From Aquabacterium fontiphilum (GTDB lineage: Bacteria; Pseudomonadota; Gammaproteobacteria; Burkholderiales; Burkholderiaceae_C), in the NCBI RefSeq assembly GCF_009909205.1, contig NZ_JAAAPN010000001.1:248001-312000 (forward strand): a stretch of DNA of 64,000 nucleotides, given 5' to 3'. The position numbers and the translations under genes were made by a program. Of this stretch, positions 46,821 to 56,690 are shown in pieces. A model generated the notes under the pieces. The model saw only the letters and a program-made list of their open reading frames with translations, was not told where the DNA came from and did no database searches. How positions within the stretch are numbered: position 1 is the first letter of the stretch; every line of letters begins with the position of its first letter.

Positions 46821-49016
46821 ATGTCACAAGTTTTCCTGCCTGCGTACTACCAGCCGTCTGCTCTGGCAGCGGCATGGTTGCTGGCGGTCTATGCCGTCTA
46901 CCTGCAGGCCCTCATCGTTCGGCGCGTGCGCGCCAATGACCGGGACGCCGGCTTTGGCTGGTGGCTGGGCGGTGCCGTGTGCGTGGGCACGGGGGTGTGG
47001 GCCTCGACGTTGCTGAGTCTGGTGTCGCTCAAGCTGCCCATTCAGACCGGTTTTGTGCCCGACATCATTCTGGCGGCCTGGTTGCCGGCCGTGGTGATCT
47101 CGGGCATGACGATCTGGATGCTGACGCACACCCATCTGTCCAACCGTCTGCGGGCACTGGGCGGCGTGGCCATCGCCGTCGGTGTGCCCATGATCACCTT
47201 TGTGGACGTGTCGGCCATGATGCTGCGCCCCGAGGTTCACTGGCATGGCGGTTGGTCCCTGGGCGGCGTGGCCATGCTGGTGGCCGGGGCCGCGCTTGGT
47301 TCGGTACTGTTGCGGCGCAACCTGGCTGATGAACACGTCTTTCACAAGCTGCTGACCGTTGCGGTAGCCGCGGGCACCGTAATGGCGTTGGGCCAGTGGA
47401 TGCTGGTTTTTGCAGTGCAGGTGCCTGCAGGAAGCTTCAGCCTGAGCACCGGGCAACTCAGTGGTGACTCCATCGAGTTCCTGCTGACGGCCACGGTGCT
47501 GATGCTGCTGGTCATGGGGCATCTCGGTACGGTTCAGGACGAAAAGTCCCATCATCGTCAGCAGCGGCTGGCGGCCTCGCTGCGGCAGGCGCAGAACGCG
47601 CTGGAGGAAGCGGCGCAGCAGGACAACCTGACGGGCCTGCCCAACCGAAATGGCTTTGAGCGAGCGCTCAAGCGCAAGATGGAAGGCGAGGGGGATGCGC
47701 CAGCCGACCTCAGCGTGATCGCCCTCACGATCGACGGCTTTCGCGCCTTTGTCGAAACCTATGGACACGCGCTCGGCGACGACCTGGTGCGTCATCTGGC
47801 CGGCCGGCTGCGCTCCGTGGCGCGCGAGGGCGATGTTCTCGCCCGGGCCGATTCTGACGAGTTCATGCTCATGTGTCCGGCCATGGGCGGTGAGCATCCC
47901 ACGGCCCAACTGGCGCAGCGGCTGCTGGAGCTCGTTCGTGAGCCTTGCATGATCAACGGCCATGATCTGGCTGTGAGCGCGTCGATTGGCATCTCACACT
48001 ACCCTGACAGCACGAATGTCGAGCAACTGCTGCGGCACGCCACCGACGCGATGCTGACGGCCCGTCGTGCGGGCGGCGGGGTGTACTGCTTCCATGAGCG
48101 TGGCATGGATCGCGGAAATGCTCAGCAGATCGAACTGCAGCGTGACCTGCGCCATGCCATCGAACGCAACGAGCTGTCGCTGTACTACCAGCCCAAGCTG
48201 CGAGCCGACAATGGCCGCCTGGCGGGGGTGGAGGCGTTGCTGCGCTGGCGCCACCCCACACGTGGCATGGTCAGCCCGGTCGAGTTCATTCCGGTGGCCG
48301 AGCGCTTCGGGCTGATTGGCGAACTCGGACAGTGGGTGCTCAATGAGGCCTGCCGGCAGGTGCGTGCCTGGCATGAAGAGGGCCTGGACATTCCGATCGC
48401 GGTCAATGTGTCACCTCATCAGTTGCGGCGTGCCGATCTGGAGCAGCGCGTGCGCGAAGCCGTGCGTCGCCATCGCGTGCCGGCTCGCATGCTGATCATG
48501 GAGATCACCGAGTCCGTGGCCATGGACGACATCGATGCGTCCATCCGCGTCTTCGACATGCTCGATGCCATCGGCGTGCGCCTGTCCATTGATGACTTTG
48601 GGACCGGCTACTCCAGCCTGAGCTACCTCCGCCGTCTGCCGGCACGGCAGCTCAAGATCGACCGCAGCTTTGTCAAGGATCTGGCCAACAGCCGGGATGC
48701 CCAGGCCATCGTCGAAGCCGTCGTGCGCCTGGCGCATGCGCTCGGGCTGAAGGTGGTGGCGGAGGGGGTCGAGACCCAGGACCAGGCCGACATCCTTGCG
48801 CAGCTGCAGTGCGACGAGTTGCAGGGCTTTCTTTTCGGGCGTCCCATGCCTGAGCACGAGCTCCTGGCCTGGCTGGTGCAGCGCGGCTGGCGGCCTGGTG
48901 TGGACACCCTGCGCGCAGCGCCCAGCGACACTGCGCCGCGCGGCGCCGCGCCGGCGGCCTTCGGGGAGGATGACATCGTCACCGCTTGGTCCGAGCTGGA
49001 GGAGTTGACGGGATGA
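46821..49016 (+). CDS. Membrane sensor GGDEF-EAL protein with degenerate MHYT-like domain
   Basis: A 731-residue protein. The first 250 residues hold about seven hydrophobic segments with the MHYT-domain layout, but the Met-His pairs are lost (GTGVWASTLLS and GVPMITFVDVS where MH would stand). The GGDEF loop reads ADSDEF (343-348), so the cyclase is probably dead. The EAL domain looks intact: EALLRWRHP (Glu471), DDFGTGYSS (near 591), KIDRSFVKDL and EGVET. I expect a c-di-GMP phosphodiesterase regulated by its GGDEF part. The stop overlaps the ATG of a close relative (ATGA). Confidence 0.87.
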   Translation: MSQVFLPAYYQPSALAAAWLLAVYAVYLQALIVRRVRANDRDAGFGWWLGGAVCVGTGVWASTLLSLVSLKLPIQTGFVPDIILAAWLPAVVISGMTIWMLTHTHLSNRLRALGGVAIAVGVPMITFVDVSAMMLRPEVHWHGGWSLGGVAMLVAGAALGSVLLRRNLADEHVFHKLLTVAVAAGTVMALGQWMLVFAVQVPAGSFSLSTGQLSGDSIEFLLTATVLMLLVMGHLGTVQDEKSHHRQQRLAASLRQAQNALEEAAQQDNLTGLPNRNGFERALKRKMEGEGDAPADLSVIALTIDGFRAFVETYGHALGDDLVRHLAGRLRSVAREGDVLARADSDEFMLMCPAMGGEHPTAQLAQRLLELVREPCMINGHDLAVSASIGISHYPDSTNVEQLLRHATDAMLTARRAGGGVYCFHERGMDRGNAQQIELQRDLRHAIERNELSLYYQPKLRADNGRLAGVEALLRWRHPTRGMVSPVEFIPVAERFGLIGELGQWVLNEACRQVRAWHEEGLDIPIAVNVSPHQLRRADLEQRVREAVRRHRVPARMLIMEITESVAMDDIDASIRVFDMLDAIGVRLSIDDFGTGYSSLSYLRRLPARQLKIDRSFVKDLANSRDAQAIVEAVVRLAHALGLKVVAEGVETQDQADILAQLQCDELQGFLFGRPMPEHELLAWLVQRGWRPGVDTLRAAPSDTAPRGAAPAAFGEDDIVTAWSELEELTG

Positions 49017-50590
49017 CCGGTTTGCCACCGGATGCGCTGAGCCAGTGGTGGGTACCGCTGGTTTTGCTCGCTCTTGCCTTGGTGGCGGGGGCGGCGCGCG
49101 GCTGGCTGGCTGGTCGGCGTGCCCGGGCCGTGCCACCGCCGCCACCGCTGCCGCCGGCCACACGGCAGCGCCCGGTCAGCGGGTCGTCCGGCGCCAAGAC
49201 CGCTTTGTCCCTGGCGGCCGTGACGATGCCTTCTGCGGCCGTCGCGGCGGTTTCCTCCGCCGAACAATCGGACGCCATTTCTGCTCCCGTTTCTGCCCCC
49301 CTTCTGCACGATCCGCTGACCGGTCTGGCCAGCCGGCTGCTGCTGGAGGACCGCCTCGCCGCCGCCGTGATGCGCGCCGAGGCGCGCCAGCGGCGCTTCG
49401 CCTTGCTGTACATCGATCTGGACGGTTTCAAGCCCGTCAACGAATCCTTTGGCTATGGTGCGGGCGACCAACTGCTCAAGGAGGTTGGGCGGCGGCTCCA
49501 GGGACTGGGGCGCAGCACCGACGGGCTGGCCCGCATGGCCGGCGACGAGTTTCTGATGCTGCTTGATGGCGACCCTGACGCGAGCGCCGCGGCCCTGGTG
49601 GCTGATCGCGTGCGACAGGCGCTGCAACGCCCGTATCTTCTGCAGGGCAAGGAGGTACGGCTGTGCTGCTCGATCGGCATCGTGCTCTACCCGGATCACG
49701 GTCCCAAGGGGCGGCTGATCGCGCATGCGGACGCCGCCATGCTGGCAGCCAAGCGGGCGGGTGGCAATGTGCATTGCTTCTACGAGCCGCGCATGGAACA
49801 GGATGCGGAGGCCGCCATTGACATGCAGCGCGACCTGCGCGACGCCATCGAATCTGGCAAGGGCCTGTCGCTGCACTATCAGCCCAAGGTCGATGCGCGG
49901 CAGGGGCGGCTCACGGGTGTGGAGGCTTTGCTGCGCTGGCGGCACCTAGTGCGTGGCGCCGTCAGTCCTGTTGAGTTCATTCCGGTGGCCGAGCGCTTCG
50001 GTCTGATCGGTGCACTGGGGCAATGGGTGCTCGACGACGCTTGCCGGCAGCTGCATCAGTGGCGCGCCTCAGGGCGAGAGATGCGGGTCGCCATCAACCT
50101 GTCCATGCATCAGGTGCGACAGGCCGATCTGCCTGTGCGTGTGCAGGAGGCGCTGTCAAGACACGGTGTTCCCCCATCGTGCCTTACCTTCGAGGTGACG
50201 GAGTCGGCCGCAATGGAAGACCCGCAGGCCTCGTTGCGCCTGTTCGAGCGGCTGGCTGCCATTGGCGTGACGCTGTCCATCGATGACTTTGGCACCGGCT
50301 ACTCCAGTCTCAGCTACCTGCGCAAACTGCCGGCCACGCAACTCAAGATCGACCGCAGCTTCGTTCAGGACCTCGAGCAGGAGGAAGACGCCCGCGCCAT
50401 CGTCAAGGCTGTCGTCCGGCTTGCCCACGCGTTGGGGTTGACTGTGGTGGCGGAAGGTGTCGAGACCTCCGGCCAGCATGCTTTGCTCAGGCGCCTGGGC
50501 TGTGACGAGCTGCAAGGCTATCTCTTTGGTCGTCCGATGCCGGCCGACGAGTTGCTGCAGTGGACCAGCGGCCAGGGCCAGACGCCTTGA
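49013..50590 (+). CDS. GGDEF-EAL protein with a single N-terminal membrane segment
   Basis: A 525-residue protein. One N-terminal transmembrane helix (WVPLVLLALALVAGAARGW) is followed by a Pro/Ala-rich linker, a GGDEF domain with AGDEF (176-180) and an EAL domain (Glu304; DDFGTGYSS; KIDRSFVQDL; EGVETSG). AGDEF may keep or lose cyclase activity. The EAL domain is very similar to that of the preceding gene, so the pair arose by tandem duplication. The ATG overlaps the preceding stop by 4 bp, so they are co-translated. Confidence 0.87.
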   Translation: MTGLPPDALSQWWVPLVLLALALVAGAARGWLAGRRARAVPPPPPLPPATRQRPVSGSSGAKTALSLAAVTMPSAAVAAVSSAEQSDAISAPVSAPLLHDPLTGLASRLLLEDRLAAAVMRAEARQRRFALLYIDLDGFKPVNESFGYGAGDQLLKEVGRRLQGLGRSTDGLARMAGDEFLMLLDGDPDASAAALVADRVRQALQRPYLLQGKEVRLCCSIGIVLYPDHGPKGRLIAHADAAMLAAKRAGGNVHCFYEPRMEQDAEAAIDMQRDLRDAIESGKGLSLHYQPKVDARQGRLTGVEALLRWRHLVRGAVSPVEFIPVAERFGLIGALGQWVLDDACRQLHQWRASGREMRVAINLSMHQVRQADLPVRVQEALSRHGVPPSCLTFEVTESAAMEDPQASLRLFERLAAIGVTLSIDDFGTGYSSLSYLRKLPATQLKIDRSFVQDLEQEEDARAIVKAVVRLAHALGLTVVAEGVETSGQHALLRRLGCDELQGYLFGRPMPADELLQWTSGQGQTP

Positions 50591-50615
50591 TGCACGTGAT
50601 CGCGCCCGGCGTGTC

Positions 50616-51464
50616 TCAGTCTCGGTGGTAGGCGGGCAGGGCGCTGCCGCAATGCCAGCAGTAGTCGGCATGGGCGCCGTGGCCCTCGGTCAGGCAGTGG
50701 TGGCAAGTGCGCGTCGTGGGCCGCGCGGCCATGCCTCGCTGCGCAGTCATCTCTGCCGTGACGATGCCCGTGGGCACCGCCAGGATGCCCCACCCCAGCA
50801 GCATCATCATGGCGGAGATCAGCCTGCCGAGGTCGGTGTGCGGCGTGATGTCGCCGAAACCCACGGTGGTCATGGTTGTGATGGCCCAGTACATGGCAGT
50901 CGGGATGCTGGTGAAGCCGTTGTCGGGCCCCTCGACCACGTACATGACCGTGGCCATGATCAGCACCACCATCAGCACGAACGACAGAAAGATCAGGATC
51001 TTGCGGCGGCTGGCCTTCAAGGCCTGACCGAGGGCCGTGTACTCTGAGACATACCCCGTGAGCTTGAACACACGGAACACGCGCAGCAGGCGCAGCACCC
51101 GCACGTCGATGAAGAAATGGGCTTCGGGCGCAATCAGCGCGAGGTAGCTGGGCAGAACGGCCAGCAGGTCGATCACGCCAAAAAAGCTGGTCGCATAGGC
51201 GACGGGCCGTCGCACACAGGCCAGACGCAGCAGGTACTCGATGGTGAAGCCGAGGGTGAAGCACCACTCCAGCACGTCGAACACCGAGCCATAGCGCTGG
51301 TTCATGGCCGGCACGCTGTCGAGCACGACCACCGTCACACTCACCAAAATGGCGGCGATCAAGGCCTGGTCGAACCAGCGGCCGGCCCGGGTATCGGCTT
51401 CGAAGATGATGGTGTAGGCGCGCAGGCGCCAGCCGCTCAGCGGCTTGTCGAGGTCGGTCACCAT
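50616..51464 (-). CDS. Voltage-gated potassium channel with C-terminal zinc ribbon
   Basis: A 282-residue six-helix channel. The S4 voltage sensor is RVLRLLRVFRVFKL (about 122-135). The selectivity filter is TTVGFGD (199-205). Unusually a short cytoplasmic tail ends in a zinc-ribbon-like motif with Cys254, Cys257, Cys269 and Cys272 (CHHC and CWHC). Kv-like bacterial channels of this type conduct K+ across the inner membrane. The gene converges with the GGDEF-EAL pair and is divergent from the metH gene with a 44-bp gap. Confidence 0.88.
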   Translation of the reverse strand: MVTDLDKPLSGWRLRAYTIIFEADTRAGRWFDQALIAAILVSVTVVVLDSVPAMNQRYGSVFDVLEWCFTLGFTIEYLLRLACVRRPVAYATSFFGVIDLLAVLPSYLALIAPEAHFFIDVRVLRLLRVFRVFKLTGYVSEYTALGQALKASRRKILIFLSFVLMVVLIMATVMYVVEGPDNGFTSIPTAMYWAITTMTTVGFGDITPHTDLGRLISAMMMLLGWGILAVPTGIVTAEMTAQRGMAARPTTRTCHHCLTEGHGAHADYCWHCGSALPAYHRD

Positions 51465-51508
51465 GACGACGTTATACCGCCGACGCGCCGCTTCTCTAAA
51501 ATACTGGG

Positions 51509-52594
51509 ATGAACCGAGCCACCGCCCTGCCGCCCGTCGAGCGACGACCCTACACCCGCGCAGCCCGCCTGCCGGACATCATGCGCGAGCGCATTGTGGT
51601 GCTCGACGGCGCCATGGGCACGATGATCCAGCGTTACAAGCTGGGCGAGGCCGACTACCGCGGCACCCGGTTCGCCGACCATCCCAAGGATCTCAAGGGC
51701 AACAACGAATTGCTGCAGCTGACCAAACCCGAGGTCATCCGCGAGATCCACGAGCAGTATCTGGCTGCCGGGGCCGACATCATTGAGACCAACACCTTTG
51801 GTGCCACCACGGTGGCTCAGGATGATTACGAGCTGCCCGAACTGGCGCGCGAGATGAACCTGGTCGCCGCCCGCATGGCACGCGAGGCCTGCGACAGGTA
51901 CAGCACACCCGACAAGCCCCGATTTGCCGCTGGCGCCATCGGCCCGACGCCCAAAACCGCCAGCATCAGCCCCGATGTGAACGATCCCGGGGCGCGCAAC
52001 ATCGACTTCGATACCCTGCGTCAGGCCTATTACGAGCAGGCCCAGGCGCTGATGGAAGGCGGCTGCGATGTGTTTCTCGTCGAAACGATCTTTGACACGC
52101 TCAACGCCAAGGCGGCCATTTTCGCGATCGACCAGTTGTTCGAAGACACCGGCGAGCGCCTGCCCATCATCATCTCTGGTACGGTGACCGACGCCTCGGG
52201 TCGCATCCTGTCAGGGCAGACGGTCGGCGCCTTCTGGCACTCTGTGCGTCATGCTCACCCCTTGGCCGTCGGCCTGAACTGCGCGCTGGGTGCGGCCCTC
52301 ATGCGCCCTTATGTGGAAGAGCTCGCCAAGATCGCTGGCGATACCTTCATCAGCTGCTACCCGAACGCCGGCCTGCCCAACCCGATGAGTGACACGGGCT
52401 TTGACGAGACCCCGGAGATCACCGGCGGCCTGGTCGAGGAGTTTGCCCGTGCCGGCTTCCTCAACATCGCGGGTGGCTGCTGCGGCACCACGCCCGATCA
52501 CATCGCCGAGATTGCCCGGCGCGTGGGGCAATGGAAGCCCCGCTGTCTGCACGACGGGCAGGCAGCGGGCTTCCTCAGCGCCCTGCGGGCGTGA
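51509..52594 (+). CDS. metH: Methionine synthase homocysteine-methyltransferase module (split MetH)
   Basis: A 361-residue protein equal to the N-terminal Hcy-binding domain of MetH. It starts [10 protein letters not shown], contains ETNTFGATT and GAIGPTPKT and carries the zinc cysteines NCALG and [11 protein letters not shown]. Full MetH has about 1200 residues; here the stop follows the first domain, and no pterin, B12 or reactivation domain lies downstream (a lipocalin gene is on the other strand). Split MetH genes are common in Burkholderiales, so I do not regard it as a truncation. The partner would be elsewhere. Confidence 0.9.
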   Translation: MNRATALPPVERRPYTRAARLPDIMRERIVVLDGAMGTMIQRYKLGEADYRGTRFADHPKDLKGNNELLQLTKPEVIREIHEQYLAAGADIIETNTFGATTVAQDDYELPELAREMNLVAARMAREACDRYSTPDKPRFAAGAIGPTPKTASISPDVNDPGARNIDFDTLRQAYYEQAQALMEGGCDVFLVETIFDTLNAKAAIFAIDQLFEDTGERLPIIISGTVTDASGRILSGQTVGAFWHSVRHAHPLAVGLNCALGAALMRPYVEELAKIAGDTFISCYPNAGLPNPMSDTGFDETPEITGGLVEEFARAGFLNIAGGCCGTTPDHIAEIARRVGQWKPRCLHDGQAAGFLSALRA

Positions 52595-52612
52595 GGGCGT
52601 GAGGGCGCGCGC

Positions 52613-53203
52613 TCACCACGGGCCAGGCTGTGGCTCGTCGACCAATCGGCCTGCGTCATAGCTCTGCTCAGCCAGACGGGCGTCAATCTGGGCGCGATCC
52701 GCGGGATCCAGCCAGGGCGTGCGCGACAGGATCCACAGGAACTCACGGTTTGGCTCGCCCACCACGGCGTAGCGGTAGTCGTCCGCCAGCTGGATCACCC
52801 AGTACGGGGCCCACACTGCGTTGATCCACGCCAGGAATGTCGGGGCGAAACGCACTTCCAGCTTGGCCGTGTCGGTGCCTTGTGCCACCGGGATCCCCAG
52901 GAACTTGGGCGGCTTGACCCGTGCCGCCCCGATCACCTGACTCTTGCCGCGGTTGGCCGTGCTGCAGGTGTTGATGACCTCGATCTGGCCGGTCATCAGC
53001 AGCCGGTAATCCGCTGTGGTGTTTGCCACGCACTGACGTTGAAAGGTATTGGGGTAGTAAGCGATCTGATACCAGCGGCCCTGGAACTGCTTCAGGTCCA
53101 CGGAGGGCACCGTCTGCAGAGGGGGCCGGCTTTGAGCGTAGGCAGGCAGCACCGTCGCACTGGTCAGGCAGACCGACAACAGCAGGGCAGGGAAGGACCT
53201 CAT
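52613..53203 (-). CDS. Lipocalin family protein (Blc-like, periplasmic)
   Basis: A 196-residue lipocalin with a signal peptide (ends PAYAQS). The family motif FQGRWYQIAYYPNTFQ contains the GxW signature. NRGKSQVIGAARV and YRYAVVGEPNREFLWILSRTP follow. No lipobox cysteine is seen at the cleavage site, so it is likely periplasmic rather than an anchored lipoprotein. It binds fatty acids or lysophospholipids in relatives. It converges with metH. Confidence 0.88.
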   Translation of the reverse strand: MRSFPALLLSVCLTSATVLPAYAQSRPPLQTVPSVDLKQFQGRWYQIAYYPNTFQRQCVANTTADYRLLMTGQIEVINTCSTANRGKSQVIGAARVKPPKFLGIPVAQGTDTAKLEVRFAPTFLAWINAVWAPYWVIQLADDYRYAVVGEPNREFLWILSRTPWLDPADRAQIDARLAEQSYDAGRLVDEPQPGPW

Positions 53204-53351
53204 CCATCGGCTCCCAAGAGTGGATGATCGACGTTACACAAGTTCCTCACCTGATGGGGTATGCCCATGCCGCCGAGGCCGGCTTCAACGCGACGTCGCA
53301 TGCCATGCCGGGGCGCATTTCACGCCTGATGGTGCGCTCCAGCGGGCTACC

Positions 53352-54914
53352 TCAGGTTTGGAACCGTGCCACCAGCGCCGACAGGTGGTCGGCCTGATGT
53401 CGCAGGCTCTCGGCCGCCGCGGCAGATTCCTCCACCAGCGCAGCATTTTGCTGGGTGACCTGATCGAGCTGGCCGACGGCGTCGCTGACCTGCCCGATGC
53501 CCGTGGTCTGTTCGATGCTCGCCGTGCTGATCTCGCCGATCAAGGCGGCGACATGCTGCACCTGGGAGACGATCACCGCCATGGCCTGCCCTGCTTCGCT
53601 GACCTGTGTGTTGCCTCGGTCGGTCTTGTCTACGCTGGTGCCGATCAGGGCTTTGATCTCGCGTGCGGCCTCGGCGCTGCGCTGGGCCAGCGTACGCACC
53701 TCGCCGGCCACGACCGCAAACCCGCGGCCCTGTTCACCGGCGCGTGCGGCCTCGACTGCTGCATTGAGCGCCAAAATGTTGGTCTGGAAGGCAATGCCGT
53801 CGATCACACCGATGATGTCGGTGATCTTGCGTGCGCTGGCGGCGATCTCCTGCATGGTGTCGACCGCCTCTTGCATCAGGGCGCCGCCACGGTCAGCCGC
53901 TTCCCGGGCATCCGCCGCCAGCGCGCTCGCCGAGCGCGCCGTCTCCGCGTTCTGGCGCACGGTGGCGCTGAGCTCTTCCATGGATGCCGCCGTCTGCTGC
54001 AGATTGGATGCCTGCTCCTCCGTGCGCTGAGACAGATCGGCATTGCCGGTGGCGATCTGGCCCGAGCCCGTGGCGATCGAGTCGGATGACTGGCGCACTT
54101 CGCCCACCAGCTGTGCCAGGCGGGCACGCATGTCTTCCAGCGACGCGCGGACGCTGCCATCGGCGGCCAACCCACGGACATCCGCCGGGCGCAGGTCGCC
54201 TTGGGCCACGCGCCGCGCCAAGGCGCCGAGGTCACGCGGCTCGGCGCCAAGGGCCCGGGTCAGCGCGCGCGTGATGGCCACGCTCAATCCCGTCGCCAGC
54301 AACAGCCCGACGGCGGTCAACGCCACGAGACCCTGGCGTGACAGCGCCTGCTGCTGCGCCTGCTCGCCGACCTCGGCTGACGCCAGTTGCTGTACATGCT
54401 GAAGATACCCTTGGGTGTCCGCGGTCAGCGCCGCCAGCAGCGGCATGCAATCGCGGTTCATGCGCTGGATGGCCGTCTCACGCTGGCCCTCGTCGATCAG
54501 GCGGAGGATGGCCATCGCCACGTTCGCGTAGCGGGTCTCGGTGGCCAACAACTGTGCCACGAGCTGGCGTTCGGGGTCGTCCGGCGGCGTATCGCGGTGG
54601 ACCTGTGCTTCGAGCGCCTTCAGCCGCTCGCCGATCGCACTGTGCGCAGCGATCAGCGCGGCTCGGTGAACGGCGCGGTCGCCGTCATCGGCCAGGATGG
54701 CATTGCGGGCCGCGATCGCCCGTGCGTTGGTGCGGTCCTGTACTTGCTGGACCAGGGCCAAGCGCTCGGCCGTGTGGTGCACGTAATGTGCGTAAGCATC
54801 GTGGGATCGGGTCTGCAGCACGACGCCCGTGAGGGCGGTCGTCAGGAGCAGTGCGGCAAGAAGCGCAAACCCGACACCCAGTTGGGTGCGGACGCGCCAG
54901 GAGGTGAGTGTCAT
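53352..54914 (-). CDS. Methyl-accepting chemotaxis protein
   Basis: A 520-residue receptor. Order: N-terminal membrane segment (about 12-33), four-helix periplasmic sensor (about 35-185), second segment (about 195-215), HAMP and a long methyl-accepting coiled coil. The hairpin tip reads [23 protein letters not shown]. The sensor resembles the 4HB_MCP type of small-molecule receptors. There is no pentapeptide tether for CheR/CheB at the C-terminus. It signals to CheA/CheW, encoded elsewhere. The ligand is unknown. Confidence 0.9.
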   Translation of the reverse strand: MTLTSWRVRTQLGVGFALLAALLLTTALTGVVLQTRSHDAYAHYVHHTAERLALVQQVQDRTNARAIAARNAILADDGDRAVHRAALIAAHSAIGERLKALEAQVHRDTPPDDPERQLVAQLLATETRYANVAMAILRLIDEGQRETAIQRMNRDCMPLLAALTADTQGYLQHVQQLASAEVGEQAQQQALSRQGLVALTAVGLLLATGLSVAITRALTRALGAEPRDLGALARRVAQGDLRPADVRGLAADGSVRASLEDMRARLAQLVGEVRQSSDSIATGSGQIATGNADLSQRTEEQASNLQQTAASMEELSATVRQNAETARSASALAADAREAADRGGALMQEAVDTMQEIAASARKITDIIGVIDGIAFQTNILALNAAVEAARAGEQGRGFAVVAGEVRTLAQRSAEAAREIKALIGTSVDKTDRGNTQVSEAGQAMAVIVSQVQHVAALIGEISTASIEQTTGIGQVSDAVGQLDQVTQQNAALVEESAAAAESLRHQADHLSALVARFQT

Positions 54915-55002
54915 GGCTGGCCTTTCTGGGGGGACATCCGATTACCGATGCGACATGGCCCGAAAGGCGCGGGCAGGTCACGGTATGAATGCTGAGACCA
55001 AA

Positions 55003-55022
55003 TCCCCTTCCCGATGAGGGGA
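55003..55022 (-). terminator. Weak terminator after ybeY
   Basis: TCCCCT and AGGGGA pair around an 8-base loop. On the minus strand it is followed by TTT. It lies 27 bp after the ybeY stop. The rest of 54915-55048 holds no other clear signal. Confidence 0.35.
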
Positions 55023-55048
55023 ATAAAACCCTATTCGTATCCCAGTTT

Positions 55049-55486
55049 TTACGCGTAGGGGTCCCCGAAGCCCAGTTCGGCCAGAATCTCGCGCTCCTGC
55101 GCCTCCATGGCGTCAGCCTGCTTTTTCTTCACGTGGTCCCAGCCTTGCGCGTGCAGCGTCCCGTGCACCAGCATGTGCGCGTAATGCGCCACCACGTCCT
55201 TGCCCTGCTCCTCGGCCTCCCGTTCGATCACCGGGGCGCAGAGGATCAGGTCGGCCGTCACCACCGGCTCGCGGGCGTAATCGAAGGTGAGCACATTGGT
55301 GGCGTAGTCCTTCTTGCGGAAATCACGGTTCAGCGCCTGGCCCTCTTCGGCGTCGACAATGCGCACGGTGAGTTCGGCATCCGACTTGAGCGCGGCGCGC
55401 ACCCAGCGTGCGACCTTGTGGCGGGGCAACAGATCGCGGTGGCGTTTGTCGGCGAATTGCAGCGAGAGGGACAACGACGGTTTCAT
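55049..55486 (-). CDS. ybeY: Endoribonuclease YbeY (16S rRNA maturation)
   Basis: A 145-residue metal-dependent RNase. The zinc motif is [15 protein letters not shown], giving His at H-x3-H-x5-H spacing. NVLTFDY and [12 protein letters not shown] are typical. It acts in 16S rRNA 3' end processing and ribosome quality control. It follows the PhoH gene by 6 bp, the common ybeZ-ybeY order. Confidence 0.93.
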   Translation of the reverse strand: MKPSLSLSLQFADKRHRDLLPRHKVARWVRAALKSDAELTVRIVDAEEGQALNRDFRKKDYATNVLTFDYAREPVVTADLILCAPVIEREAEEQGKDVVAHYAHMLVHGTLHAQGWDHVKKKQADAMEAQEREILAELGFGDPYA

Positions 55487-55492
55487 GCAGGT

Positions 55493-56548
55493 TCAGGTGG
55501 TACGGTCCGGGGCGGTGTCCGGGTCAGCCGGGCCGCGGTCGGCGCGGCGCCGGGCGTCCGGCTCGCGTGATTGTGCCGCCTGGGCTGCGTCATAGGCTTC
55601 GACGATGCGGGCCACCAGCGGATGGCGCACCACGTCGGCCGCCGTGAAGTGCGTGAAGGCCACGCCTTTGACCCGTTTGAGGATGCGCTCGGCCTCGATC
55701 AGGCCGCTGCGCGCGCCGCGGGGCAGGTCGATCTGGCTGATGTCGCCCGTCACGACGGCCTTGGTGCCAAAGCCGATGCGCGTGAGGAACATCTTCATCT
55801 GCTCGGGCGTGGTGTTCTGGGCTTCGTCCAGGATCACGAAGGCGTGGTTGAGCGTGCGCCCGCGCATGAAGGCCAGCGGTGCGATCTCGATGAGCCCCTT
55901 TTCGAAGGCCTTGGTCACGCGGTCGAAGCCCATCAGGTCATACAGCGCGTCGTACAGCGGGCGCAGGTAGGGGTCGACCTTCTGGGTCAGGTCGCCAGGC
56001 AGAAAGCCCAGTCGCTCGCCGGCCTCAACCGCGGGCCGGGTCAGCACGATGCGTTGCACCGCGCTGCGTTCCAGCGCATCGACGGCGCAGGCCACGGCCA
56101 GAAAGGTCTTGCCCGTGCCGGCCGGCCCGATGCCGAAGGTCAGGTCATGGTCGAGGATGTGGCGCAGGTAGGCCACCTGGTTGGGTGTGCGTCCCTGCAG
56201 GTCAGCTCGCCGGGTGTGCAGCAGCGGCCCGTCTGCGGTGTCGTCGTCGTCGTCAGGGGGGGCCGAGCCTGCGCCGCGACCACCACCTTTGGGCCGCAGA
56301 CGGCTGGCCATGCTCAGCTGAACGGCCTCCAGGCTCAGCGGCCGCTCGGTGCGGGCGTACAACTCGTCGAGCAGGCTGGCCACCGCCGCCACCACATGCC
56401 GCTCCCCTTCGATGCGAAAGCGCTCGCCACGCCGGCTCAGCGTGACCTGAAAGCCGGCCTCGATGGCCCGCAGGTGCTCGTCGAGCGGGCCGCACAGGCG
56501 GGCAAGGCGGCCGTTGTCGGCGGGGGCGAGGCTGTGGCGAAGGAGCAT
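55493..56548 (-). CDS. ybeZ: PhoH-like ATPase (YbeZ)
   Basis: A 351-residue PhoH family protein. The N-terminus has a KH-like domain; the P-loop is [10 protein letters not shown] and Walker B is [20 protein letters not shown] follows. An Asp-rich linker ([11 protein letters not shown]) lies before the ATPase core. It pairs with YbeY in RNA processing. The C-terminal tail is Arg/Asp-rich and low in complexity. The start ATG is 56548. Confidence 0.92.
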   Translation of the reverse strand: MLLRHSLAPADNGRLARLCGPLDEHLRAIEAGFQVTLSRRGERFRIEGERHVVAAVASLLDELYARTERPLSLEAVQLSMASRLRPKGGGRGAGSAPPDDDDDTADGPLLHTRRADLQGRTPNQVAYLRHILDHDLTFGIGPAGTGKTFLAVACAVDALERSAVQRIVLTRPAVEAGERLGFLPGDLTQKVDPYLRPLYDALYDLMGFDRVTKAFEKGLIEIAPLAFMRGRTLNHAFVILDEAQNTTPEQMKMFLTRIGFGTKAVVTGDISQIDLPRGARSGLIEAERILKRVKGVAFTHFTAADVVRHPLVARIVEAYDAAQAAQSREPDARRRADRGPADPDTAPDRTT

Positions 56549-56690
56549 GTGGGAAGAGTAGACGACGTTGTGTCAAAGATGGCGGGCAAATTGTCGCCTG
56601 CCGGGCGCTTCCCGGTGTGACATCTCTTGCGACAATGGTGCGCATCCCGTCGAGGGCCATGTTGGCCGCGCAGGGCGGACGGGACACACG

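Noticed and set aside
51509-52594. Truncated metH pseudogene
   Set aside because: The domain is complete with its zinc Cys residues and a proper stop, and split MetH is usual in Burkholderiales.
53204-53351. Possible small gene between lipocalin and chemoreceptor genes
   Set aside because: No frame with a ribosome site and sensible composition was found in this 148-bp gap.
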